Of a stretch of DNA of 36,025 nt, positions 8,701-15,516 are shown piece after piece (positions within the stretch are counted from its first letter, which is position 1; every line of letters starts with the position of its first letter). The DNA is from Vibrionales bacterium SWAT-3 (GTDB taxonomy: Bacteria; Pseudomonadota; Gammaproteobacteria; Enterobacterales; Vibrionaceae), in assembly GCA_000169995.1 (NCBI GenBank), contig AAZW01000052.1, positions 1 to 36,025 of the forward strand. The letters are read 5' to 3'. The translations under genes and the position numbers were made by a program. The notes under the pieces are model-generated. The model made no database searches, was not told the origin of the DNA, and worked only from the letters and a program-made list of their open reading frames with translations.

Positions 8701-9030
8701 TACCAGCTAGATGCAACACATGGTACAGCAGTGATTCTTGGCGAAGCGGGCATCAACCCACGTCTAGTAAACAAGGTACACGAAGGCCGTCCTCACATTC
8801 TTGACCGTATCAAGAACAACGAGTACACCTACATCGTGAACACTGCAGCTGGCCGTCAAGCGATTGAAGACTCTAAAGTTCTTCGTCGTGGTGCACTTGC
8901 TGAGAAGGTAAACTACACGACTACGCTAAACGCAGCATTTGCAACATGTATGGCGCACACTGCAGACGCGAAGACGACAGTAACTTCTGTTCAAGAGCTA
9001 CACGCACAGGTGAAAGCTTCTCAAGCTTAA
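5800..9030 (+). CDS. carB: Carbamoyl-phosphate synthase large subunit CarB
   Basis: CarB makes carbamoyl phosphate from bicarbonate, ammonia and two ATP; with CarA it forms the glutamine-dependent enzyme. The 1076-aa product equals the usual length. It has the duplicated architecture: a carboxyphosphate ATP-grasp half (about residues 1-400, with [14 protein letters not shown] and [20 protein letters not shown]), an oligomerisation domain (about 400-550), a carbamoyl-phosphate ATP-grasp half (about 555-935, with [12 protein letters not shown] and [18 protein letters not shown]), and a C-terminal MGS-like allosteric domain for UMP/IMP and ornithine (about 936-1076). A GGAG ribosome site precedes the ATG. 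It is the second gene of the carAB operon and is followed by a strong terminator. Confidence 0.99.
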   Translation: [1076 protein letters not shown]

Positions 9031-9080
9031 TTTGTCTTAGCTCAGCTAACTGAACTGAAGTTAGCGGATATAAATGCTCA

Positions 9081-9108
9081 AAGCCCACTCTTCGGAGTGG
9101 GCTTTTTT
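9081..9108 (+). terminator. Terminator of carAB
   Basis: A perfect 10-bp stem, AAGCCCACTC / GAGTGGGCTT, with a TTCG tetraloop and a following T-run, 50 bp after the carB stop. The UUCG loop is especially stable in RNA, so termination should be efficient. Confidence 0.95.
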
Positions 9109-9234
9109 ATGTCCGTGATACCGCGTTAGTTAAATGATGAATATTTGGAATAGGTTAGAATCTTGTGTTTCGTTATTGATCACCAGCTCAGGATGGTAAG
9201 TTGTCGCTACACGAGACTTTGAGGCGTTGGGTAT

Positions 9235-10014
9235 ATGGAAATCACTCTGGAAATATTGGCTATTTTGTTTGTTGTCGCAACAGCAGCGGGCTTTATCGAT
9301 GCGATGGCTGGCGGTGGCGGGCTACTGACTTTGCCAGCACTACTCGCAGCGGGAGTTCCACCGACACAAGCCCTAGCAACGAACAAGCTTCAAAGCTCTT
9401 TCGGCAGTTTTTCCGCAAGTTGGTACTTCGTGCGTAACGGTATCGTTAGTATTAAGGAGATGCGCCTCGCCATTTTGTGTACCTTCATTGGCTCGGCGAT
9501 TGGTGCAGAACTCGTTCAGTTCATTGATGCGAGCTTATTGACCAGTGTGATTCCGTTACTGCTTATCGCTATATCTCTCTATTTCCTGTTAGCACCACAA
9601 ACCAGAGCGTCTGAGGGTAAACAGAAGATCTCTGAGGCGATGTTTGCTCTGTGTGTAGGTGGTGGCGTGGGATTCTATGATGGATTCTTTGGCCCAGGAA
9701 CAGGCTCTATCTTCACCATGTGCTTTGTTGCGATTGGTCATTTCTCGTTAGTCGATGCGACCGCACGCACCAAGGTATTGAACTTCACCTCTAACATCGC
9801 TGCACTGATCTTCTTTATTTTGGCAGGCTTGCCAATTTGGGAGCTCGGCTTAGTGATGGCAATTGGCGGCTTTATGGGGGCTCAGCTGGGCGCGAAAGTG
9901 GTGGTGACAAAAGGGCAGAAGTGGATCCGCCCCCTTGTGATCGTGATGTCGATGCTCATGGCGTCTAAACTGCTTTGGGAACAGCATCAACAATGGATTC
10001 TATCAGTGTTTTAA
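9235..10014 (+). CDS. yfcA: TSUP (TauE/SafE) family membrane transporter, YfcA-like
   Basis: This 259-aa hydrophobic protein belongs to the TSUP family of predicted anion (sulfite/sulfonate-type) exporters of the inner membrane. It shows the family's internal duplication: an N-terminal GFIDAMAGGGGLLTLPAL with ALATNKLQSSFGS, and a C-terminal GFYDGFFGPGTGSIF with ATARTKVLNFTSN. Hydrophobic segments suggest about eight membrane helices. Overall similarity is highest to E. coli YfcA, whose substrate I do not know to be established. The start is ATG 9235, with GAGGCG about 11 bases upstream. It follows the carAB terminator as a separate unit. Its last 50 bp overlap, on the opposite strand, the 3' end of the LysR-type gene. 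Family assignment is firm; the transported substrate is unknown. Confidence 0.88.
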   Translation: MEITLEILAILFVVATAAGFIDAMAGGGGLLTLPALLAAGVPPTQALATNKLQSSFGSFSASWYFVRNGIVSIKEMRLAILCTFIGSAIGAELVQFIDASLLTSVIPLLLIAISLYFLLAPQTRASEGKQKISEAMFALCVGGGVGFYDGFFGPGTGSIFTMCFVAIGHFSLVDATARTKVLNFTSNIAALIFFILAGLPIWELGLVMAIGGFMGAQLGAKVVVTKGQKWIRPLVIVMSMLMASKLLWEQHQQWILSVF

Positions 10015-10810
10015 CTCGTGGAGACTGGTAGCTATTTGGTCTTACACAGACATGAATCGGCCGGATTAAGCCCGCTAATTCCTCGAAGCTATACAGATAA
10101 TGAGACTCAATATTGAGTGTTTTGACTATAGAGAGCGGAATCAAAGCAGGACCAGTTCCACCTAGTGCAAGCTGCGCTGCGGCAGTGTAGGCATCCATCT
10201 CCATCAAAGGTTTGATACCAAACTTTTCTAATACTGAGAGTTGGTAAGAGTTGGCTGGGTTAGTCATATCATTCGTGATGACTTTGGGTGGAAGCCCGTT
10301 CAGCGGCAATTTACTTACAATGAAAAAGGGCTCGTCGAACAGGTGAAACGTCATCAATCCATGATGTGGTGGCAGCAAGCCTGCGCATAACCCTAGGGTT
10401 GCCTTACCGGACTGAACTCGCTCGATGATTCTGGGCGTGTGGTTGGTGGTTATGGTGATGTATTTATCTTGTTGGATAAACTGCCCCATCATTTCACCTA
10501 AATAGCCGGCTATCAGAGACTTAGAGCTGTCTAAGGTAATGAAAGTCGTATCTTCTAACTCTTGCTGTTCATAAATAAGACCACGAAGTTCATTGAACGT
10601 AGGACCAATACTCTCGATCAGTGCGATCGCGTCTGGTGTGAGTTTTATCTGCCGACCGCTCGGCTCAATAAGCTTTTTCCCCAACTTCTTTTCTAAGTTA
10701 GCAATCCGTTTGCTTACCGCTGATTGGCTGATATACAGCAAGCTGCCAGTGCGGCTCATGGTTTTGGCTTTACTCAAAACCAAGAGAGTTTCGATTCCTT
10801 CGAGTAGCAT
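9965..10810 (-). CDS. LysR-family transcriptional regulator
   Basis: The 281-aa product has the LysR layout. An N-terminal winged helix-turn-helix (about residues 3-62: IETLLVLSKAKTMSRTGSLLYISQSAVSKRIANLEKKLGKKL) is followed by a periplasmic-binding-protein-like effector domain (about 85-275). Length is slightly below the usual 290-310. Such proteins bind promoters as tetramers and respond to a small co-inducer. No clear Shine-Dalgarno site precedes ATG 10810, although the N-terminus starts where LysR proteins normally start. It lies 62 bp downstream of the flavodoxin-like gene on the same strand, so the two may be co-transcribed. Its 3' end overlaps that of the convergent yfcA-like gene by 50 bp. 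Target and ligand are unknown; the adjacent transporter and flavodoxin gene are candidate targets by position only. Confidence 0.9.
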   Translation of the reverse strand: MLLEGIETLLVLSKAKTMSRTGSLLYISQSAVSKRIANLEKKLGKKLIEPSGRQIKLTPDAIALIESIGPTFNELRGLIYEQQELEDTTFITLDSSKSLIAGYLGEMMGQFIQQDKYITITTNHTPRIIERVQSGKATLGLCAGLLPPHHGLMTFHLFDEPFFIVSKLPLNGLPPKVITNDMTNPANSYQLSVLEKFGIKPLMEMDAYTAAAQLALGGTGPALIPLSIVKTLNIESHYLYSFEELAGLIRPIHVCVRPNSYQSPRVKTLIESIVDAVPKAV

Positions 10811-10872
10811 TTGATGATATTCATGAAAGTTGGGAATGATACGTCCAACTTATCTCAATCAAGGCCGTTGCT

Positions 10873-11454
10873 CTAGCTTTTGTTTACGAGTTCTTGAACC
10901 AAGCTGGCGATTCTTGAACCGTAGTATTGAGCAGTGAGTAAGTCATTGTGGTTAACGCTATCTTGACCATCATCGATACTAGACACTAAACCAATATTTG
11001 AACCAGTGCGGTTTAACCCTAAATTATCTGTGTGTCTTGAGGCGTCTAAGCCAACCCAAATCATGCCGTGCTGACAAGCTAGAGTGAAAAAGCTAAGCAG
11101 GGTTTGTTGTTGCTCTCCGTTAAGACTGCCTCCAGTTGTGAAGCCAGCAGCGAGTTTATTTCGCCATAACTTCTTGCAGTAGTTGTCACTGCTCGCATCC
11201 ATAAAGCTTTTAAACTGAGCGGCAGGTGAACCCATGTAGGTAGGAGCGCCAAAAACGATCGCATCACAACTGTCTAGGAGTTTGAGCTTTTCGTCATTGT
11301 CATATCGGCCTTCAATGATCTCCGAGGGCAGTACTTCGATGAGTAGGGCTGAGTCCGGTAGCTGAGTGTTTACGCCCTCAGCGATCAGTTCGGCGACCTG
11401 CTTAGTTGCGCCGCATTTAGAGAAGAAAACAATTCCAATTTTATTACTGCTCAT
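10873..11454 (-). CDS. Flavodoxin-fold NAD(P)H-dependent oxidoreductase, WrbA-like
   Basis: The 193-aa product has the flavodoxin fold. An FMN phosphate-binding loop near the N-terminus (FFSKCGATKQVAELIAEGV, residues 10-28) is followed by the segment GAPTYMGSPAAQFKSFMDAS (about 69-88) that lines the flavin in WrbA/quinone-reductase relatives, and by AGFTTGGSLNGEQQQTL. Proteins of this group typically reduce quinones or similar electrophiles with NAD(P)H in the cytoplasm. The start ATG 11454 follows GAGGG about 10 bases upstream. A 40-bp near-perfect palindrome lies 16 bp upstream and probably binds a regulator, perhaps a redox or quinone sensor. The LysR gene is immediately downstream. Exact substrate is not predictable; a simple flavodoxin role is an alternative. 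Confidence 0.82.
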   Translation of the reverse strand: MSSNKIGIVFFSKCGATKQVAELIAEGVNTQLPDSALLIEVLPSEIIEGRYDNDEKLKLLDSCDAIVFGAPTYMGSPAAQFKSFMDASSDNYCKKLWRNKLAAGFTTGGSLNGEQQQTLLSFFTLACQHGMIWVGLDASRHTDNLGLNRTGSNIGLVSSIDDGQDSVNHNDLLTAQYYGSRIASLVQELVNKS

Positions 11455-11470
11455 CCTAGAGCCCTCATTG

Positions 11471-11510
11471 TTAGTAAATGAATATGTTTATAAAGTTATT
11501 CGTTTACTAA
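11471..11510 (-). promoter_or_regulatory. 40-bp operator-like palindrome upstream of the flavodoxin-like gene
   Basis: Left arm TTAGTAAATGAATA (11471-11484) and right arm TATTCGTTTACTAA (11497-11510) are reverse complements at 13 of 14 positions, separated by 12 bp. The site lies 16 bp upstream of the start codon, where a bound dimer would block transcription. A further half-site-like TATTACTAA occurs at 11544-11552. The TTAGTAA/TTACTAA core recalls operators of redox-responsive HxlR or MarR-type regulators, but no such regulator is encoded here. Confidence 0.6.
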
Positions 11511-11621
11511 TATAGCTCGTCAATTAATTAAGTAAATAAAAAATATTACTAAGTTAAAGGTGGATATGTGGAAGTGACTTGAAGGGGAGAGGAAGGGCAG
11601 ATGGCAGAGGTGGCAAGATTA

Positions 11622-11648
11622 AAAAAGGCCCCTAAGTGGAGCCCTTTT
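11622..11648 (-). terminator. Terminator of the mtnN-cobD-btuF-yadS operon
   Basis: AAAAAGGCCCC and GGAGCCCTTTT pair over 11 bp with two G-U pairs around a 5-nt loop. Located 15 bp past the yadS stop on the minus strand, it is T-rich on both strands and may act in both directions. Confidence 0.8.
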
Positions 11649-11663
11649 CTTTTTAGCGATAGC

Positions 11664-12281
11664 TTATTTAATCGCGAAAGTTGGTAACGATAAGTGCCAA
11701 CGAATGGCGCCAAGTCTAATCAACAATGTAGAGAACACGCCAGCTAGGAATGCGGTCTCTGAATCGTGGCCCATCCGAATAGCAATAGTGTGGAATGCAC
11801 CGCCGATGATACAAGCGGTCGCGTAGACTTCGCTTCGCAGGATCATCGGTACTTCTCGGGCAAGTACGTCACGAATAATGCCGCCGCCACAGCCTGTAAT
11901 TACGCCCATGATGATGGCAACCAATGCTGAGTCTTGATAAGCCAATGCTTTTTCAACACCAATACCAACGAACACAGCTAAACCTATGGCGTCACAGACG
12001 GGTAGGATCCACCATGCCAAACGCTTGGGGCGTCTCACGATGATCATCGTTAATAAACAGGTAACGATAATGACCCAAAGGTAGGTGGTATCGGTTATCC
12101 AAAAAACAGGAGTAGCACCCAGTGCCATGTCTCGAATTGTACCTCCGCCGATAGCGGTTACACTGCCGAGAACGGCGACACCAAAAGGGTCCATTTTTAG
12201 GCGTCCAGCAACAAATACGCCTGAAATAGCAAAGATGGCAGTGCCAAATAAATCGATAATATAAAGCAGCATGGAGTCCAT
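11664..12281 (-). CDS. yadS: YadS-like UPF0126/TRIC-family membrane protein
   Basis: This 205-aa inner-membrane protein is strongly similar to E. coli YadS over its whole length (for example FGTAIFAISGVFVAGRL, MDPFGVAVLG and VLAREVPMILRSEVYATACIIGG). It has the family's two-fold repeat, each half with a glycine-rich motif: GGGTIRD at residues 45-51 and GGGIIRD at 132-138. About seven helices are expected. The family is related to trimeric intracellular cation (TRIC) channels, and bacterial members have also been linked to glycine transport; I cannot choose between these from sequence. It is the last gene of the mtnN-cobD-btuF-yadS cluster, 74 bp after btuF, and E. coli likewise has yadS next to btuF. 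An AAGAG site precedes the ATG. Function within corrinoid metabolism is not evident. Confidence 0.88.
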   Translation of the reverse strand: MDSMLLYIIDLFGTAIFAISGVFVAGRLKMDPFGVAVLGSVTAIGGGTIRDMALGATPVFWITDTTYLWVIIVTCLLTMIIVRRPKRLAWWILPVCDAIGLAVFVGIGVEKALAYQDSALVAIIMGVITGCGGGIIRDVLAREVPMILRSEVYATACIIGGAFHTIAIRMGHDSETAFLAGVFSTLLIRLGAIRWHLSLPTFAIK

Positions 12282-12355
12282 GATACTGGTGCTCTTATTG
12301 TTAAAATTGTAGGGACAGGTCGATGGCGAATTGTACGAAAAAACAGACTAAAAAG

Positions 12356-13210
12356 TTAGTGATTTTCTCGGACTCTATCGAAGTAATCGCACACTTGCTG
12401 GATAGCTTGCAAAGTTCTTGTGGTTGGTCGGTTAATCCAGTCCGAATTGAGCGACCATATCTGATTTTTAGCGACGGCTGGGATCTCTTCCGCCCACGAT
12501 TGCCACATGGTTCCATTCTCAATAGCGTGCTGAGAAGTGAAGATCACTTGCGGTTTATTCAGCACAACTTGCTCAATACCTACTTGCGGGTAGGGTGAAG
12601 CGCTGTCTTCAAAAATATTTCGGCCGCCACAAAACTCAAATACTTCACTTGGCCAGTGTCCTTGTGCCACGGTGATAATAGGTTTTTCACTTAGCTGGTA
12701 GAAGTAGCTGACCGGCTCCGCATCTTTGTATTTTAGCCTTAATGCGTTGAGCTGCTCTTTGTATTGCTTAGCATTATTCTCACCGATACTCGGATCGCTG
12801 GCGTATTGGCTAAGTTGCTCTATATTGGTCGCGATGCTGTCTAGGCTTTTGGTTTTCGAGTAATAAATATTAAAGCCAAACTGCTCCAGTTTCGCCAGTT
12901 CTCTCGGTGGGTTACCCGCTGGCCAAGCAAGGATAAGATCTGGCTGAAGCGCGATGATTTTCTCAACCTTGATACCTTGATAGTTTGCCACTTTTTCTAG
13001 CTTATCGGCTTGTGGTGGGTAATCACTTCGTTCACTCACTGCAACTAAGTTATCGCCTAAACCCGCACTGTATGCTAGCTCTGTGGCGTGAGGGGCTAAG
13101 CTGACTACGCGTTTTGCCTTGGTTACTTCGGTTGCAAGCGTGCTTGGTATCCATAAGCTAAAGCTGATCGCGAAAGTTGCACATGATGTAACAAGTTGAG
13201 AGGGTTTCAC
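12356..13210 (-). CDS. btuF: Vitamin B12-binding periplasmic protein BtuF (GTG start)
   Basis: BtuF captures cobalamin in the periplasm and delivers it to the BtuCD ABC importer. The 284-aa product starts with a Sec signal peptide (about residues 1-26: MKPSQLVTSCATFAISFSLW..., cleavage near STLA-TEV). The mature helical-backbone type III binding protein follows, with RVVSLAPHATELAYSAGLGDNLVAVSERSDYPPQA and the central QPDLILAWPAGNP, both typical of BtuF. The start is GTG 13210, one base after the TAA of the upstream cobD gene, with an AAGGGA site about 8 bases before it, so translation is probably coupled. btuC and btuD are not in this window. The neighbouring cobD/cbiB gene supports a role in uptake of cobinamide and other corrinoids as well as B12. 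Confidence 0.93.
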   Translation of the reverse strand: MKPSQLVTSCATFAISFSLWIPSTLATEVTKAKRVVSLAPHATELAYSAGLGDNLVAVSERSDYPPQADKLEKVANYQGIKVEKIIALQPDLILAWPAGNPPRELAKLEQFGFNIYYSKTKSLDSIATNIEQLSQYASDPSIGENNAKQYKEQLNALRLKYKDAEPVSYFYQLSEKPIITVAQGHWPSEVFEFCGGRNIFEDSASPYPQVGIEQVVLNKPQVIFTSQHAIENGTMWQSWAEEIPAVAKNQIWSLNSDWINRPTTRTLQAIQQVCDYFDRVRENH

Positions 13211-13211
13211 T

Positions 13212-14165
13212 TTAAATCCCTTGGTGAATAATGAGTAAGGCTAAGCTTTGTAAGAATATCCAAATAGCGATGCGTCCAAATAGCAGCTTTTGAACCTGTG
13301 ATAAGTGCAGTGCGGATGGGGCGATTCTTCCGCCTAATTTTGCGCGAATGGCTTTGGTATCGTTGTAAATAGCCGGACCACCGAATGATAGCTCAAGCTT
13401 ATTGCCTACTGCTGTAATCAACCACGCAGGGCCTGGCAGAGGCCAAGAGCGACTTTGAGTGAGCATCATCTTAAGTGTGTGAGACGCTTTATCACCGCAT
13501 ACGATCATCAAGGCAAATAAACGCATTGGGATAAATTCAAGGATAGCGACGATTTTGATGGCTGTTGAGCCAAAAGGAGAGAACTGCTTACGGCTAGGCG
13601 ACCAAGCTCGAGCTAATTCGACGATCAGGCGATACATCAACGCCGCGACTCCGCCTCCGATGGCGTACCAAAACAGCACACAAACCACATTGCGACCGTA
13701 GCCCATGATGATGGTCTCAGCTCCAGCTTTCCCAAGCCCTAGTGACGATAGTGAATCGGTTTGACGATTGACAATCGGAGCCAGCAATTGACGCGCAGTC
13801 ACTTTATCTTCTCGGCTAAGTGTTTTGATGAGCTGGTTTGCCAGCTTTTCATTATTACGCCAATCAATGGCGAGCAGTAACAAAGCCAGTTGAAACAGCT
13901 GAGTCTGCCAAACCAAAGGTTGCAGTGCCAAGAGAAGAATCAGAGTTGGAAGTACCATTAATCCCCAGGCTAAGGTGCCAGAAATCAGGCTTTGGGAATA
14001 GTTTTGGTTGTTATTAACCTTGCTTGCTAAAAGCTCAGCAAACTTATGCCATAAGGTCGTAGGGTGTGCGGCATGAGGGATAGGTAGAATCAAATGAAAA
14101 AGCAGTGCTCCCCACATTACAAGGAGCACGCCATTTGCAAATACCTGATCAAACAGTGTTTGCAT
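13212..14165 (-). CDS. cobD: CobD/CbiB-type cobalamin biosynthesis membrane protein
   Basis: CobD/CbiB joins cobyric acid to aminopropanol phosphate, giving adenosylcobinamide phosphate, at the inner membrane. The 317-aa product has several hydrophobic segments (about residues 8-30, 60-80, 155-180, 205-220 and 295-315) and family features. These are ESMIMGYGRNVVCVLFWYAIGG-like in the middle (read here as ETIIMGYGRNVVCVLFWY) and a C-terminal GPAWLITAVGNKLELSFGGPAIYND block resembling the GGPA.Y segment of CbiB. It lies 10 bp after mtnN and 1 bp before btuF, so the genes form one operon. No other corrin-ring genes are visible, which points to salvage of incomplete corrinoids rather than de novo synthesis. 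Divergence from classical CbiB leaves some doubt about activity. Confidence 0.8.
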   Translation of the reverse strand: MQTLFDQVFANGVLLVMWGALLFHLILPIPHAAHPTTLWHKFAELLASKVNNNQNYSQSLISGTLAWGLMVLPTLILLLALQPLVWQTQLFQLALLLLAIDWRNNEKLANQLIKTLSREDKVTARQLLAPIVNRQTDSLSSLGLGKAGAETIIMGYGRNVVCVLFWYAIGGGVAALMYRLIVELARAWSPSRKQFSPFGSTAIKIVAILEFIPMRLFALMIVCGDKASHTLKMMLTQSRSWPLPGPAWLITAVGNKLELSFGGPAIYNDTKAIRAKLGGRIAPSALHLSQVQKLLFGRIAIWIFLQSLALLIIHQGI

Positions 14166-14175
14166 GCTTAGTCGC

Positions 14176-14871
14176 TTACTTTAGTATGGCAACCATTTTG
14201 ACAACCATTTCAGAAGAGCTTTGTGCTGCTAGTGGCAGGAACTCTTCAAAACTCATTGGTGATTCTTTGTCTGCAACGTCAGAGATTGCACGAACAACCA
14301 CAAATGGTACTTGGAACTGGTGACAAGCTTGAGCAATCGCAGAAGCTTCCATTTCTACAGCAACCACAGACGGGAAGTGCTTACGGATGAACTCTTGGCG
14401 TTCTGCTGTGCAAACAAATGCGTCGCCAGTACAGATAAGGCCACGAACCGCGTGCTTGTCTTCCATTTGAGCTAGCGCTTGCTCAGCGACTTTCATCAGG
14501 TTCTCGTCAGCTTTGAATGCAGCTGGTTGACCTGCCATTTGACCGATTTCGTAACCGAAAGCTGTTACGTCTGCGTCGTGGTGACGTACTTCAGTAGAGA
14601 TAACCACATCGCCAAGGTTTAGAGTTGAATCAAAACCGCCAGCAGAGCCAGTGTTTAGAACGACATCCGGTTGGTATTCGCTTAGTAGGATAGAAGTACC
14701 AACTGCTGCAGCTACTTTACCAATGCCTGATTGAAGCAAAACAACGTCAACACCATTTAGCTGACCAGAGAAAAAGGTACAACCACCTTTATTAACTTCA
14801 GTAATGTCTGAAATAGCTGCTTTTAGGATCGCAACTTCTTGCTCCATTGCGCCAATGATGCCGATTTTCAT
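14176..14871 (-). CDS. mtnN: 5'-methylthioadenosine/S-adenosylhomocysteine nucleosidase
   Basis: MtnN (Pfs) cleaves adenine from methylthioadenosine, S-adenosylhomocysteine and 5'-deoxyadenosine in the cytoplasm, relieving product inhibition of SAM-dependent enzymes and feeding LuxS autoinducer-2 synthesis. The 231-aa product aligns with E. coli Pfs end to end. Glu12 (MKIGIIGAMEQE) is the catalytic base position. NTGSAGGFD and the VEMEASAIAQ segment (Glu near 174) bind ribose, and AISDVAD carries the catalytic Asp near 197. It heads the operon mtnN-cobD-btuF-yadS. In E. coli the same cluster occurs without cobD. Removal of 5'-deoxyadenosine, made by radical-SAM and adenosylcobalamin enzymes, may explain the link with corrinoid genes. 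Confidence 0.97.
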   Translation of the reverse strand: MKIGIIGAMEQEVAILKAAISDITEVNKGGCTFFSGQLNGVDVVLLQSGIGKVAAAVGTSILLSEYQPDVVLNTGSAGGFDSTLNLGDVVISTEVRHHDADVTAFGYEIGQMAGQPAAFKADENLMKVAEQALAQMEDKHAVRGLICTGDAFVCTAERQEFIRKHFPSVVAVEMEASAIAQACHQFQVPFVVVRAISDVADKESPMSFEEFLPLAAQSSSEMVVKMVAILK

Positions 14872-14912
14872 GTGTAGTCTCTTAATTAAAAATATTTAAA
14901 CAGTAGAGCGAA

Positions 14913-14921
14913 ATTGTAGCA
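14913..14921 (-). promoter_or_regulatory. Candidate extended -10 promoter of mtnN operon
   Basis: On the minus strand TGCTACAAT gives a TG-N extended -10 with TACAAT (5 of 6 matches), about 42 bp upstream of the mtnN start codon. No good -35 box is seen at 16-18 bp, which is tolerated by extended -10 promoters. Confidence 0.45.
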
Positions 14922-14997
14922 TGGATAAGAAGCGTCGAGCGACTGCCCAGAAGCACTTCTCATCCGAATAGTGTGGATTTACTCCAGTATTCTTTGT

Positions 14998-15426
14998 CTA
15001 TTTGATTAGACCTTCGCTTTGCAAGCTAGCACGAAGTTGTTCTGCTCGTTTACGGTTCACACCAAAGTCGGAGTAGCCAGTGCGGGACTCTGAACGAACG
15101 ATGAGCTTGTCTCCATCGACTTTTAACTCAAGGTCATCGACAAAGCGCATGATGCGTGATGTGCACTCAACACGCAGGTAATCATCGGTTTTGTTGGCCG
15201 TTTTCGCGCCCGGCAAAGTCAGAGCGACTTGCTCAATAGCATCAAGGCTTGCTGAATCGGATAGCTCGTATGCAGCCAAAGCATGTTGTTCACGGTCATC
15301 TTGTGTTGATACGCAATTAGGTTTGTCACCACAAGGTGATGATGTTCTGTCTTTCATGTCCGTGATTCCTTGGCTGCAAGCGGTTAATGTCAAAAGTGAT
15401 AGCGAGAGGAGAGCGGCTTTTTTCAT
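14998..15426 (-). CDS. DUF1499-family lipoprotein
   Basis: The 142-aa product begins with a lipoprotein signal peptide (MKKAALLSLSLLTLTAC, lipobox L-T-A-C, acylated Cys17). The residues after the Cys are S and Q, so sorting to the outer membrane is expected under the +2 rule. The mature part matches DUF1499: SPCGDKPNCVSTQDD near the N-terminus, a RIMRFVDDLELKV central strand, and the SRTGYSDFGVNRKRAEQLR C-terminal motif. The biochemical role of the family is not known to me. The ATG has an AGGAAA site upstream. The gene stands alone between mtnN and the insertion sequence, whose nearer end lies 90 bp upstream of this start codon, so its promoter region is now bounded by the element. Confidence 0.88.
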   Translation of the reverse strand: MKKAALLSLSLLTLTACSQGITDMKDRTSSPCGDKPNCVSTQDDREQHALAAYELSDSASLDAIEQVALTLPGAKTANKTDDYLRVECTSRIMRFVDDLELKVDGDKLIVRSESRTGYSDFGVNRKRAEQLRASLQSEGLIK

Positions 15427-15509
15427 AGTGTTTCCTATGGCTTGTTTTTAATTCCAATTGTAGTTATCGGAATTGGCTTGTTTGCTGTTTTTTGTTGTGC
15501 TTGTGATAA

Positions 15510-15516
15510 ACGTATC
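15510..15516. repeat. Left 7-bp direct repeat flanking the ISL3 element
   Basis: ACGTATC occurs immediately outside the left terminal repeat and again immediately outside the right one (16865-16871). This is the signature of a target-site duplication. ISL3 elements usually make 8 bp; 7 are identical here. Confidence 0.8.

Noticed and set aside
12323..12598. 91-codon plus-strand frame overlapping the btuF 3' end
   Set aside because: Mostly antisense to btuF, with no homology signal seen.
14923..14965. Imperfect inverted repeat (GGATAAGAAG / CTTCTCATCC) between mtnN and the DUF1499 gene
   Set aside because: About 10 bp of pairing, but a long loop and no T-tract; too weak to call as a terminator for the lipoprotein gene.
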